Assembly: GCF_003350405.1 (NCBI RefSeq)
Contig: NZ_QQAW01000001.1
Span: 248,001 to 312,000, forward strand
Direction: 5' to 3'
Length of the DNA stretch: 64,000 nt
Source of the DNA: Gluconacetobacter liquefaciens
Lineage (GTDB): Bacteria > Pseudomonadota > Alphaproteobacteria > Acetobacterales > Acetobacteraceae
The first letter of the stretch is position 1; the number at the start of each line of letters is the position of its first letter. Both the position numbers and the translations under genes were made by a program. Below are positions 36,565-47,627 of this stretch, piece by piece. The notes beneath the pieces are model-generated. The model had not been told where the DNA came from. It searched no databases and saw nothing but the letters and a program-made list of their open reading frames with translations.

Positions 36565-38058
36565 ATGCACGCACGGTTCCGGCAACCGGTCGAGATTGTG
36601 GAACATGTTTCCGACACCGCCCTGGAACCGGTTCGCGCGGCATATTATTCCGGGCCGCCAGGGAAATATCTGCATCTGCTCCTGCAGGCCCGGCGGGATT
36701 TTCTCTCGATCTGGCGCGTGGGCGATTATCGGGAAAAAGTGTCGCAGATCCGTATTCTCGGGCGCCAGATCGTGCTGGTGAATTCGCCCGAAATGATCCG
36801 TGACATCCTGGTGAAGCGGCGCGACAATTACGAGCGCAAGAGCCCGCAGATGCGCCGTGCGCTGGAATATCTGCTGGGCGACGGGCTGTTTATTTCCGAC
36901 GGGCCGACCTGGCGGCAGCGCCGTGCCCTCGTCTCGGACATCGTGCACAAGGACCGTGTGCCCGCTTTCAGCCCGATCATCGAGCGGACCGCCCTGGACA
37001 TGGTGCGGCGATGGCAGCAGATTCCCGACCGTACCACCATCGACATCCTGCCCGAAATGGCGGCGCTGACGGCGGAAATCATCTCGCGCAGCGTGTTCGG
37101 CCAGGAACTGGGCAATGCTGACACGGCTGAAGTGTCGGAGAGTTTTACGCAATATCAGGCGCTGGTGGACTCGACCAATCCCGGATATTTCCTGGGGCTG
37201 GACGAAGGGCTGCCGATGGTGCGCACGCCGGCCCTGCGGCGGGCGGTGCGGCGCCTGCACAACGTGATCGACCGGATCGTCGAGGATCATCTGGCTGGCC
37301 GGGGCAGCCATAACTCGATGATGGAACTGCTGATCCGGCGGCAGAAACGCAACCCCGAACTGGGGCTGAACGCGGTGGCCCTGCGCAACGAAGCCGCCAC
37401 CATCTTCATGGCGGGGCACGAGACTACGGCGGCGACGCTGACCTGGGTATGGTATCTGCTGGCCCGTGCGCCCTGGGTGGAGCGCGCGGTCCATGAGGAA
37501 ATCGCCGCCGTGTGCGGTGACCGTGCCCCGACCGTGGACGATCTGCCGCAATTGCGCTGGTGCCAGGCGGTGATCGAGGAAACATTGCGGCTGTACCCTC
37601 CGGTGCCGATCCTGGCCCGCCAGAGCCGCGATGCGGACCAGATCGGGGATATTGCCGTCCGGCCGGGCTCGCTGATCCTGATCGTGCCGTGGCTTCTGCA
37701 TCGCACCGAAAGCCTGTTCGAGGCGCCGCATGAATTCCGGCCCGAACGCTTCATGGATGGGCACCGGCCCGAACCCTACAGTTACATCCCCTTCGCCAGC
37801 GGGCCGCGTGTCTGTCCGGGCCAGCATTTCGGCATGACCGAGGCCATTCTCTGCCTGGCCATTCTGGCGCAACGCTTCCGGGTCGTTCTGTCGCCGGACC
37901 AGAAAGTCGTGCCGCAATGTCGCCTGACGCTGCGGCCGCGCGATGGCCTGCCGGCCATGCTCGTCCACCGGCAGCCCGGCCCCGTCGGAGAGGCCGTGGC
38001 GTCGGTGCCGGTTCGGAGCGCGGACAGTCCGGCGGTCGGCTGCCCTTACTCGGCCTGA
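36565..38058 (+). CDS. Cytochrome P450
   Basis: 497 residues, soluble bacterial P450. The I-helix motif is AGHETTAATLTW, the K-helix ExxR is EETLRLYPPVP, the PERF-like segment is FRPERFMDG, and the heme-binding loop FASGPRVCPGQHF holds the axial Cys (residue 417). No N-terminal anchor. The tail ends in CPYSA after an unconserved Pro/Val-rich stretch. No ferredoxin or reductase gene is adjacent, so electrons must come from elsewhere. It resembles the fatty-acid/terpenoid hydroxylase-type branch, but the substrate is not inferable. It is a lone gene after an AT-rich gap. Confidence 0.92.
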   Translation: MHARFRQPVEIVEHVSDTALEPVRAAYYSGPPGKYLHLLLQARRDFLSIWRVGDYREKVSQIRILGRQIVLVNSPEMIRDILVKRRDNYERKSPQMRRALEYLLGDGLFISDGPTWRQRRALVSDIVHKDRVPAFSPIIERTALDMVRRWQQIPDRTTIDILPEMAALTAEIISRSVFGQELGNADTAEVSESFTQYQALVDSTNPGYFLGLDEGLPMVRTPALRRAVRRLHNVIDRIVEDHLAGRGSHNSMMELLIRRQKRNPELGLNAVALRNEAATIFMAGHETTAATLTWVWYLLARAPWVERAVHEEIAAVCGDRAPTVDDLPQLRWCQAVIEETLRLYPPVPILARQSRDADQIGDIAVRPGSLILIVPWLLHRTESLFEAPHEFRPERFMDGHRPEPYSYIPFASGPRVCPGQHFGMTEAILCLAILAQRFRVVLSPDQKVVPQCRLTLRPRDGLPAMLVHRQPGPVGEAVASVPVRSADSPAVGCPYSA

Positions 38059-38537
38059 TCCCCACGGGCGGGGGCGTTTGGAGGCTGTTTCAAAGCCCTG
38101 CTGATGGCGGCCCGATGGCGGTTTAGCGCCAGACGGGCGGCTTGTGCTGCGCGTCCGTGCGTTATCGGAGCTTTGGGAGTCGGCTCTCGTCAGTCTTGTT
38201 TCTGTTCGATTTCTGAATGGAACGTTTCAGGCTGCCTGCCGGGGAAAAACGGGACTTTTCATGATTGCACCGGGGTGGTTGTGCCTCCGGCAACGTGCCC
38301 TTACGTCGGCGGCTGTGGGTGCGGTATTGGCGCTCGCGCCCCCTTAACCTCGGGTTATGGCAGGAAGATTTTTTAGATCGTTGACGGTCAATATTATTTT
38401 ACCGTAACGTTATGTTTGCGGATCATTTCAGTTCAAAACAGATAGTTAGCACGGAAAGAAGCCTCTGATGCCAGACCTGTGGGCCGGGTCGGAGGCGTGC
38501 CGTGCCGGTATGTATCGCATCTGGCGGGAGAGAGAAA
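38059..38537. other. Intergenic region upstream of TonB receptor
   Basis: 479 bases without a convincing gene; short open frames here look non-coding. From 38360 it is AT-rich, with a TTGAC-G-GTCAA palindrome at 38381-38391 followed by a T-rich stretch and TAACGTTA at 38405-38412. This could be an operator overlapping the receptor's -35 region. A ribosome-binding site GGGAGAG precedes the ATG at 38538. Confidence 0.45.
38381..38391. promoter_or_regulatory. TTGAC-G-GTCAA palindrome, candidate -35/operator
   Basis: Perfect 5-1-5 palindrome whose left half reads as a -35 hexamer (TTGACG). It lies 147 bases before the TonB receptor start in an AT-rich zone. The matching -10 is weak, so assignment is tentative. 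Confidence 0.3.
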
Positions 38538-41069
38538 ATGAAAGCTCGGCGGTGGTCGACGCAGGGTCCTCGTGTCAGGGCCGGGTTGCTTCGCACGACG
38601 GCGATTGCCGGCCTTGCAGTGGTTTCGGCCGTCTCTTCGGCAGGCGCCGCCGAGAAAACGGTATCTGCCCACAAGCAGCATGGGAAGAAGGCCCATCAGG
38701 GCGTGGCGGCCCCGGTTGCCGCCGCCAGTGCCGCGCGGCCTTCTGCCGCGGCGCACCCCCGCCGTGCGGCGCCGGCCCGCCATGATGATCCGGAATCGAT
38801 CCAGGTCCAGGCGTCGCGCGTCCGCAGTCATGGGGCCGAGGTGGCTGTTACCCGTGCGGTGATGGACCGTTTCGTTTCTGGTACGAATCCGATGCAGATT
38901 CTGTCCATGACCACGCCGGGGGCCAATTTTACCTCGACCGATGCGTTCGGCCTGGATACTTACGGCAATACGTTCTACGTGCGCGGTTTCACCCAGATGC
39001 AGATCGGTGCGACGCTGGACGGCATTCCGTTGGGCACACAAGGGTTTGCCAACTATAACGGCGTTTCGATCACCCAGGCGATGATTCAGGATGATCTGGG
39101 TGGCATGACGATGTCGCAGGGGGCCGGGGCGCTGGATTCGTTCTCGGCGCAGAATCTCGGTGGGGCGATGACCTATACGACCTCCGACCCCAAGGACAAG
39201 GCAGGAGGCAAGATCAGCCAGACATTCGGCAGCTACAATGCCTATCGCACCTATGGGCGCGTGGACAGCGGCATCCTGAACCCGACCGGCACCAAATTCT
39301 ACGCGTCCTTCGCCCGAACCAATACGAATATGTGGAAAGGGCAGGGCTATCAAAGCGAATTGCAGGCCGACGCCAAGGTCGTGCAGCCGGTCGGCGACCG
39401 GGGCCGGATAACCGCCTTCTTCGGGTATGGTAATTTCACGCAGGGCAATTACCTGACCATGACGAAGAACATGTGGCAGAAGATGGGCCGCTATTCGACC
39501 TATCTGAAGCCGGATTACGAAAAGGCCAAGCTCTGGGCCTATTATGCGCAATATACCAGTGACGTGCCGCCGGGCTACGAGGGCGTTCTGTCGAATGACG
39601 AGATCGGCGATTATGCCTGGGATGCCTCTCAGGTGCAGCGCACCTACCTTTCGGCGGTCACGGGGCATTTCGATCTGTTCAGGAATGTTTCTTCGGATAC
39701 CGTGGCTTATGGCAATGTCAGCAGCGCCATCCATGGCGGCACCAATAACTTCGTGACCTCGCCCAGCTATGGCGTGCCGACCCTGCTGGCCGACGGTACG
39801 GTCTCGGGGGTGCCGATGGCGTTGGGGATGGCCCATGCCGCCATGCGCAGGCTGGGCTTCACGCAGAAATTCTCGATCGAGGCGCCGCACAACAACCATA
39901 TCGAGACCGGCCTGTGGTATGAAAACAACCAGTGGATCTATAATTCGCGCCTGTATGAAGATTACCTGAACGACGCGCATAACTGGAACTCGGACTTCAA
40001 GCCCAGCCAGGCCCACACATGGTTTGAAGACACGTACAACACCAATACGTTCCAGTTCTTTTTGCAGGATCGCTGGACGATCATCCCCGGCATGACCCTG
40101 CTGGCCGGGTTCAAGTCGCTGACCCAGACGACGCATGGCGGAACGAAGAAGGATTTCACCGACCAACTCGATGCCGAAGGCTGGAACACCTATTATCGGC
40201 ATGCCGCGAGCGGTACGCTGACCGCTTCGGCGGCCTTTCTGCCGCATTTCAACTTCGATTATCATTTTCTCGATCATCACGAATTCTACTGGGATATTGC
40301 CGAGAACATGCGCGCCTACGACTACTACTCGCAGACGTCGAGCAGTACGGCGTGGGGTGGCCTGGGCAATTCCAAGCAGAGTGCGCAGCAGGTTTTCGAT
40401 GCGAACAAGAACGTGCTGCGGCCGGAGCGGACCTGGAACTACATTGTCGGCTATCGGTATGATTCGCGCTTCTTCTCGGGCAGCGTCGATTTCTATCATA
40501 CCGACTATTACAACCGCCTGGCCTCCATTACCGAAGGCAGTTCGGCGACGGCGCATAGCGCCTATCTGAATGTCGGGCGGGAGACCATGAACGGCGCGGA
40601 CGTGATGGCGACGATTCGTCCCTTGCGGGGACTGGAGATTACCAACAGCTTTAGCTGGAACGATGCGGAATATCAGAGCCGCTCGATCAATTACAGCGGT
40701 GCCACATACAGCCTGAAAGGCAAGCGGCAGGTCTATTATCCGAAGTTCATGTACAAGGCGAACCTGAACTATACCTGGCGTGAAGTGATGTTCAATTTCA
40801 ACGCGAACTACATCAGCTCGCGGCCCATGACCTATCTCAACGACGAGTCCATCCCGGCCTACTGGGTGACGAACCTGAACCTGGCCTATAATTTCGGCAA
40901 GATCGGCTTTACGCAGAATCTCAAGGCCACGCTGGGGGTGACCAACCTGTTCAACAAGAACTATATCGGCGGTGTCTATGGCGCGGCGTCGGTTTCGGGT
41001 GATGACAATGCCAACCTGTTCGTCGCGGCGCCGCGGGAATATTATGGTACGATCTCGGCCGAATTCTGA
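38538..41069 (+). CDS. TonB-dependent outer-membrane receptor
   Basis: 843 residues. Signal peptide (RTTAIAGLAVVSAVSSAGAA), a His/Ala-rich linker to about residue 90, then a plug domain (VTRAVMDRFVSGTNPMQILS, TYGNTFYVRGFTQMQIGATLDGIPLG) and a 22-strand barrel ending in the expected C-terminal Phe (GTISAEF). The plug resembles receptors for siderophores or organic substrates. The ATG at 38538 follows GGGAGAG and gives the signal peptide; an upstream start at 38502 is less likely. It is followed by a large hairpin and then a secreted hydrolase, which may process the ligand. Confidence 0.92.
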   Translation: MKARRWSTQGPRVRAGLLRTTAIAGLAVVSAVSSAGAAEKTVSAHKQHGKKAHQGVAAPVAAASAARPSAAAHPRRAAPARHDDPESIQVQASRVRSHGAEVAVTRAVMDRFVSGTNPMQILSMTTPGANFTSTDAFGLDTYGNTFYVRGFTQMQIGATLDGIPLGTQGFANYNGVSITQAMIQDDLGGMTMSQGAGALDSFSAQNLGGAMTYTTSDPKDKAGGKISQTFGSYNAYRTYGRVDSGILNPTGTKFYASFARTNTNMWKGQGYQSELQADAKVVQPVGDRGRITAFFGYGNFTQGNYLTMTKNMWQKMGRYSTYLKPDYEKAKLWAYYAQYTSDVPPGYEGVLSNDEIGDYAWDASQVQRTYLSAVTGHFDLFRNVSSDTVAYGNVSSAIHGGTNNFVTSPSYGVPTLLADGTVSGVPMALGMAHAAMRRLGFTQKFSIEAPHNNHIETGLWYENNQWIYNSRLYEDYLNDAHNWNSDFKPSQAHTWFEDTYNTNTFQFFLQDRWTIIPGMTLLAGFKSLTQTTHGGTKKDFTDQLDAEGWNTYYRHAASGTLTASAAFLPHFNFDYHFLDHHEFYWDIAENMRAYDYYSQTSSSTAWGGLGNSKQSAQQVFDANKNVLRPERTWNYIVGYRYDSRFFSGSVDFYHTDYYNRLASITEGSSATAHSAYLNVGRETMNGADVMATIRPLRGLEITNSFSWNDAEYQSRSINYSGATYSLKGKRQVYYPKFMYKANLNYTWREVMFNFNANYISSRPMTYLNDESIPAYWVTNLNLAYNFGKIGFTQNLKATLGVTNLFNKNYIGGVYGAASVSGDDNANLFVAAPREYYGTISAEF

Positions 41070-41070
41070 G

Positions 41071-41228
41071 AGCCTGACGAAAATGCGCCCTGGTGGCGAT
41101 CCGGCGAGTGTTTCCTGTGCTTCGGTGCTTACGGCCATCAAGGCCGCTCCGCTCCGATGCTCGGAAACACACGCCGGACGCGGCCCTGACGGGCCGCTCT
41201 CGCTCACCAGAGCGCATTTTCGGTCAGG
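41071..41228. repeat. Long nested inverted repeat between TonB receptor and hydrolase
   Basis: Outer arms at 41071-41095 and 41205-41228 are nearly complementary (CCTGACGAAAATGCGC against GCGCATTTTCGGTCAGG). Inside, CCGGCGAGTGTTTCC (about 41101-41115) and GGAAACACACGCCGG (about 41163-41177) form a second stem with one mismatch, and CGGCCCTGACGGGCCG near 41181 a third. The outer right arm belongs to the same repeat family as 34976 and 54076. The whole could fold into a branched RNA or cruciform and may separate receptor and hydrolase expression. Confidence 0.65.
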
Positions 41229-41299
41229 ATCTGACATCGACCTCGCCGGGCCGGTGTGGCCCGGCGTCCTGCTTCCGCCTGCCTGAGGATGATGGGTTC

Positions 41300-43225
41300 G
41301 TGAGAAAGATCCTGTTGCTGTCTGCCTGTCTTGTCGCCCTGCCGTGGATGGCGATGGCGGGGGAACCCACCACGCCCGACGGGGGCATTGCCGCCGACAT
41401 GCCGGAGCATTTCCAGGCGCAGGATTCCAGCTTCGGCTACGTGCGCCGGGATGTGATGATTCCCATGCGCGATGGCGCGAAGCTGCATACGGTCATCATT
41501 ATTCCCAAAGGCGCCCATGGTGCGCCGATTCTGCTGACGCGGACCCCCTATAGTGCCGACCACATGGTCTCCTTCGGGTCCAGCGGCAATATGGGGCCGA
41601 TCCTGCAGGGGTATGACAACATGCCCGACGTGATCGCGGATGGCGGGTATATCCGCGTCATTCAGGATGTGCGGGGCAAATACGGATCGGAAGGGCGGTA
41701 TGTGATGAACCGCCCGATGCGTGGCCCGCTGAACGCGACCGCGGTCGATCACAGCACCGACACCTGGGATACGATCGAATGGCTGGTGCACAACCTGCCG
41801 GAAAGCAACGGCAAGGTCGGCATCCTCGGCGTGTCGTATGACGGCTATACCGCGATCACCGCGCTGTTCCATCCGCACCCGGCGCTGAAGGTCTCGGTGC
41901 CGATGAACCCGATGGTCGATGGCTGGATGGGTGACGACTGGTTCCATAACGGGGCGTTCCGCGAGGAAATGCTGCCGTATATCTACGAGCAGGACGGTAC
42001 GCCGAAGAATACGGCCACCTGGTGGGCCAGCCAGTACGATTCCTATGACGTGTTCCTGCGGGCCGGGTCCGCCGGGGCAGCCGGGCGCATGCGGGGCATG
42101 GACCAGATCGGCTTCTTCCGCCAGATTCTGGCCCATCCGGCCTATGACCAATGGTGGCAGCTTCAGGCGATGGATCGGCTGCTGCCGCGCGAAGGGCTGA
42201 CGGTGCCGACGATGCTGGTCCATAGCCTGTGGGACCAGGAGGACAATTACGGTGCCATCGCCCTGTATTATGCGCTGGAGAAAGATCCGGCGGCGGCGTC
42301 GCATCTCTGGCTGGCCGTCGGACCTTGGAACCATGGCGGCGAGATCCATGAGGCCAGTACGATGGGGCCGGTCAGGCTGCGCTCCGACACCGGACTGTAT
42401 TTCCGCCAGAACATTCTGGAACCGTTCCTGGCGCATTACCTCAAGGACAGCAGCATTCCGCTGCCCGCGCGCGTCACGGCGTTCCGCAGTGGCGAGAACA
42501 GGTGGGAGAGTGAAAGCGCGCTGCCGCCGCGTGATTGCGCTTCGGGCTGCACGACGCTGCATCTGCAACCGGGCCAGGGGCTTGGCGAGCAGGCGCCGGG
42601 TGCCGATGCGGGGGTGGCGCGCTATGTGTCCGACCCCGAGCATCCGGTGCCTTATGTGGCGCGGCCCGTCGTCTCGAAAGGACGGCCGGATTCGAACTGG
42701 CGGAACTGGCTGGCGACCGACCAGCGCAACATGGCGGCCCGCCCCGATGTGCTGAGTTTCACCTCGCCGGTGCTGACGGCACCGTTCGTCGTCCGTGGCC
42801 AGCCGCATATGCATCTGACCGCCGCCACCACGGGCACCGATGGCGATTTCGTCGTGAAGCTGATCGACGTCTATCCCGACGAGGTGGCCGACCAGCCGGA
42901 GATGGGCGGGTATCAGCTCATGATCAGCGCCGACATCCTGCGCGGGCGCTATCGTGAAAGCTTCGCGCAGCCGCACCCCATTCCGGCCAATGTGCAGCAG
43001 GCCTATGACATGGCGCTGCCGCTGGCGAACCATACGTTCCTGCCGGGGCATCGGATCATGATCCAGATCCAGTCAAGCTGGTTCCCGCTCTATGACCGCA
43101 ATCCGCAGACTTATGTGGAGAATATCTTCCTCGCCCCGAAGGACGCCTATCGTCCGGCCACGGTCAGCGTGGATATCGCCCGGAGCTGGCTGGAGGTTCA
43201 TGGCGGCGCATCAGCGGGCCATTGA
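41300..43225 (+). CDS. Secreted CocE/NonD-family serine hydrolase (peptidase S15 fold)
   Basis: 641 residues. A signal peptide (RKILLLSACLVALPWMAMAG) directs it to the periplasm. The alpha/beta hydrolase part has DVMIPMRDGAKLHT, TRTPYSADHM, VIQDVRGKYGSEGRY and the nucleophile elbow GVSYDGYTA. The Asp is in HSLWDQEDN and the His in GPWNHGG. The C-terminal jelly-roll is DUF-type with ALPPRDC and later PHMHLTA. Relatives hydrolyse alpha-amino acid esters, cocaine or glutaryl-cephalosporins. The GTG at 41300 is chosen for the signal peptide and GAGGA upstream. Its pairing with the TonB receptor suggests periplasmic processing of an imported ester or amide (inference). Confidence 0.9.
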   Translation: MRKILLLSACLVALPWMAMAGEPTTPDGGIAADMPEHFQAQDSSFGYVRRDVMIPMRDGAKLHTVIIIPKGAHGAPILLTRTPYSADHMVSFGSSGNMGPILQGYDNMPDVIADGGYIRVIQDVRGKYGSEGRYVMNRPMRGPLNATAVDHSTDTWDTIEWLVHNLPESNGKVGILGVSYDGYTAITALFHPHPALKVSVPMNPMVDGWMGDDWFHNGAFREEMLPYIYEQDGTPKNTATWWASQYDSYDVFLRAGSAGAAGRMRGMDQIGFFRQILAHPAYDQWWQLQAMDRLLPREGLTVPTMLVHSLWDQEDNYGAIALYYALEKDPAAASHLWLAVGPWNHGGEIHEASTMGPVRLRSDTGLYFRQNILEPFLAHYLKDSSIPLPARVTAFRSGENRWESESALPPRDCASGCTTLHLQPGQGLGEQAPGADAGVARYVSDPEHPVPYVARPVVSKGRPDSNWRNWLATDQRNMAARPDVLSFTSPVLTAPFVVRGQPHMHLTAATTGTDGDFVVKLIDVYPDEVADQPEMGGYQLMISADILRGRYRESFAQPHPIPANVQQAYDMALPLANHTFLPGHRIMIQIQSSWFPLYDRNPQTYVENIFLAPKDAYRPATVSVDIARSWLEVHGGASAGH

Positions 43226-43840
43226 GGCGCCGCGACCGCAGGATGCGGGGGTCGTCTGATCGTCGGGCCGGCGGTCGTGCCAGGACAGGACGACCACCGG
43301 GGCCATGAAGGCCATATATTCGATGAAGAACAGGCCTATCAGGATCCGCCGGGCGAGGTCTGGCCCGGCGAGGGGGGCCGTCGCGACGTGGAGCGCGGTC
43401 AGGATCAGGCCGGTGTAGGACAGCGCGGCGATGGTGATGGCCGCGGCCAGCCAGCATTGTCCGACGATACGGCGTTCCGCCTCGGTGCGCTCGTCCGCCG
43501 GTTTGCTCACGATCGGGTGGCGCGACCGAAAACTGGTGAGTGCGGAAAGCGAGATGAGGATGGGCGTCCAGACAAAGATCGTTGTCCATCCGCTGGAGCT
43601 CAGTATCTGCCATGCGGCTATGCCCGTCGCGACCGCGCAGGCCGTCAGCACGATCCACAGTTTTGGTGCCAGACGTGGCGTCTGGGAATCCGGGTCGGCG
43701 GGGGTGAAATTCAGCCCCATCCGGCGGATCGGCGCGGTCAGGATCAGGGCGCCGCGATCGAGTGCGGCGCCCAGCCGAGCGTTGGTGCGGGCGAAGGACG
43801 AGGGATAGGGCAATGTTTCATCCTGCTCGTCCCGCGCCAT
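43211..43840 (-). CDS. Hypothetical membrane protein, 209 aa
   Basis: Not recognised. Four likely membrane segments: WIVLTACAVATGIAAWQIL, TTIFVWTPILISLSAL, WLAAAITIAALSYTGLILTA and ILIGLFFIEYMAFMAPVVVL. The N-terminal 55 residues are hydrophilic. It lies 12 bases downstream of tldD on the same strand, so it is probably cotranscribed. Its last 15 bases overlap the convergent hydrolase end. Confidence 0.65.
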   Translation of the reverse strand: MARDEQDETLPYPSSFARTNARLGAALDRGALILTAPIRRMGLNFTPADPDSQTPRLAPKLWIVLTACAVATGIAAWQILSSSGWTTIFVWTPILISLSALTSFRSRHPIVSKPADERTEAERRIVGQCWLAAAITIAALSYTGLILTALHVATAPLAGPDLARRILIGLFFIEYMAFMAPVVVLSWHDRRPDDQTTPASCGRGASMAR

Positions 43841-43852
43841 GACGCTTTTCCC

Positions 43853-45313
<1,461 letters not shown>

Positions 45314-45545
45314 CGGGGATGGGCTCCGGACGGTGCGCGGGAACGGGAGGGCAGGATGCGTGATGCGCTTTCGGGATTCATAATCGTATTCCGATGTGGG
45401 GCGAAAGCGCCGGCTTGACCAGTGCCGCTTGATGCTGGCCGCCGGATGAACTTCGCGCCATCCGGGTCGTTTTTCTTATGCGCCTTCGGTGCCACAGGGC
45501 ATGCTGTCTGTCCAACACCCTGACCGAGCAAGGATTTCCTGCCTG

Positions 45546-47627
45546 GTGACGTTCTCTATCCCGGTGCGACGCCCCATGGGGCACGGTCGCGATTCCGCCA
45601 CGTCCCCGTCTTTCCGCCGCACGCGGCCGCGTGCGGTGGCGTTGCTGGCCGCCGGGCTGGCATGGCCTCTCGTGCCGTCGGCGATGGCCGCACCCGAGGC
45701 TGCGCCCGCCCAGGCCTCGGCGCCTGTTGTCGCGACCGGTTCCGCGCCGGAACCCGCGCAGGTCTCGGCTCCGGCTGTGGCGTCCGGGCCGGCCCTGGAG
45801 CCTGCGCAGGCGTCGGTTGCGGCTGCCGCGCCGGGTTCCGCTCCGGCGTCCGCCGCCGATCTTCTGTCGCCGCCTTCGGTTGCGTTGGATGGGCTGTTCG
45901 CCGCCATTTCCGCAGCCCGGATCTTTGCCGATGCCAAGACGGCGGCCGATGCCGTGCCCGACCGCGCGCCCGCCGACCTGCTGGCGGAATACAGGCGGGC
46001 GAAAGGGGAGGCTGGGTTCGACCTGACCAGTTTCGTGGCCCAGCATTTCTCGGTGCCGCAACAACGCCTCGTCTCCTATCGTCGGCATCAGGACGAGAGC
46101 GTGCGCGAATATATCGACGGCATGTGGGACGTGCTGAGCCGGCCGCCGGATCGGCCGCCGCCGTTCTCGTCGCTGCTGCCGTTGCCCGAGCCCTATGTGG
46201 TGCCCGGTGGGCGGTTCCGCGAACTCTATTACTGGGATTCCTATTTCACGCTGATCGGGCTGTCGGAAAGCGGGCGCTTCGACCTGCTGCGCAGTACGGT
46301 GCGCGATATCGCCTCGCTGATCGACGGCTACGGGCATATGCCCAATGGCAGCCGCACCTATTATCTCAGCCGGTCGGAGCCGCCCTTTTTCGCGTTGATG
46401 GTCGATCTGCTGGCGCGGCATGACGGGCCGCAGACCTACGTGGCCTTCCTGCCGGAATTGCAGCGCGAATATGACTACTGGATGGAGGGGGCCGAGGGGC
46501 TGGCGCCCGGCGCGGCTCACCGCCGCGTGGTGCGCCTGGCCGACGGAACGGTGATGAACCGGTACTGGGACGACAGGGACACGCCGCGCGACGAGAGCTA
46601 TCCGCAGGACATCGCCACGGCGGCCGCATCGGATCGCCCGGCCGCCGAGATCTATCGCAATCTGCGCGCCGGGGCGGAAAGCGGGTGGGATTATTCCTCG
46701 CGCTGGCTGGCCGACGGCCACACGCTGACCACGATCCATACCACCGACCTGCTGCCGGTGGACCTGAACAGCCTGATCGCGCATCTGCAACAGACGCTGG
46801 CCCATGCCTACGGGGTGCGGGGCGACCAGGCCCAGGCGCAGCATTATGCGCAACTGGCGACCGGGCGGATCGCCGCCATCCGGCGGGTGATGTGGGACCC
46901 GGCCCAAGGGGCGTTCTTCGATTACGACTGGACGAAGCAGGCGCTGACGCCGGTTCTTTCGACGGCGACGCTGGTGCCGCTGTTCCTGGAAGTTGCGACG
47001 CCCGAGCAGGCGCGCGCGGTGGCGGTGACGGCTCGGGCCCGGCTGTTGAAGGCCGGCGGGCTGGTGACGACCGAGACGGCGACCGGCCAGCAATGGGATG
47101 CGCCGAACGGCTGGGCCCCGGAGGAATGGATGGCCATCATGGGGCTGGCCCGCTACGGCGAGGACGATCTGGCGCGCGAGGTCGCTACGCGGTGGATGGC
47201 GCGGGTGGTGACGACCTATCAGGCATCGGGCGTGCTGCTGGAAAAATACGACGTGGTGAGCCCGTCGATCAGCCCCATGGGCGGGGCCGGGGGCGGCGAA
47301 TACCCGATGCAGATCGGCTTCGGCTGGACCAACGGCACCCTGCTGGGCCTGATGAAACGCTATCCGTCGGCCACGCCGCCTTCGGTGGCGCCGTCGGCCG
47401 CTGCTGGTCCGTCCGCTGCCGCGCAGCCTGTTGCTCCGGCCTCTGATACGGCTGGAGCGGCGCCGTTACACGCGGCCGACGCCGCGCAGCCGGTGCAGCG
47501 CCACGATGGCGACGGTCAGCAGGACGGCGCCCCAGGTCTGGTGCACGGTGCCGGCCCAGGCGGGCACGACCAGCAGCAGGGTGGTGACACCCAGGGCGTA
47601 CTGGATCAGCACCGCCCAGCCCAGTAG
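45546..47627 (+). CDS. treA: Periplasmic alpha,alpha-trehalase
   Basis: Family GH37 inverting trehalase that splits trehalose to two glucoses. The family signature [15 protein letters not shown] and the later [14 protein letters not shown] are clear. The N-terminus has a signal-peptide-like stretch ([21 protein letters not shown]) followed by a 60-residue Ala/Pro repeat-rich linker. The catalytic domain spans about residues 170-600. The C-terminal 100 residues are low complexity, and the last 54 codons overlap ctaA on the other strand, so the true end may be a decayed stop. The start is uncertain (GTG 45546 with AAGGA upstream; ATG 45576 possible). Confidence 0.88.
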   Translation: MTFSIPVRRPMGHGRDSATSPSFRRTRPRAVALLAAGLAWPLVPSAMAAPEAAPAQASAPVVATGSAPEPAQVSAPAVASGPALEPAQASVAAAAPGSAPASAADLLSPPSVALDGLFAAISAARIFADAKTAADAVPDRAPADLLAEYRRAKGEAGFDLTSFVAQHFSVPQQRLVSYRRHQDESVREYIDGMWDVLSRPPDRPPPFSSLLPLPEPYVVPGGRFRELYYWDSYFTLIGLSESGRFDLLRSTVRDIASLIDGYGHMPNGSRTYYLSRSEPPFFALMVDLLARHDGPQTYVAFLPELQREYDYWMEGAEGLAPGAAHRRVVRLADGTVMNRYWDDRDTPRDESYPQDIATAAASDRPAAEIYRNLRAGAESGWDYSSRWLADGHTLTTIHTTDLLPVDLNSLIAHLQQTLAHAYGVRGDQAQAQHYAQLATGRIAAIRRVMWDPAQGAFFDYDWTKQALTPVLSTATLVPLFLEVATPEQARAVAVTARARLLKAGGLVTTETATGQQWDAPNGWAPEEWMAIMGLARYGEDDLAREVATRWMARVVTTYQASGVLLEKYDVVSPSISPMGGAGGGEYPMQIGFGWTNGTLLGLMKRYPSATPPSVAPSAAAGPSAAAQPVAPASDTAGAAPLHAADAAQPVQRHDGDGQQDGAPGLVHGAGPGGHDQQQGGDTQGVLDQHRPAQ

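Noticed and set aside
36441-36803. Small open frame overlapping the P450 start
   Set aside because: It overlaps the AT-rich leader and the P450 N-terminus in another frame, with no conserved feature.
38433-41237. 934-codon minus-strand open frame over the TonB receptor
   Set aside because: The plus strand encodes a complete receptor with signal peptide and C-terminal Phe; the antisense product has no recognisable feature.
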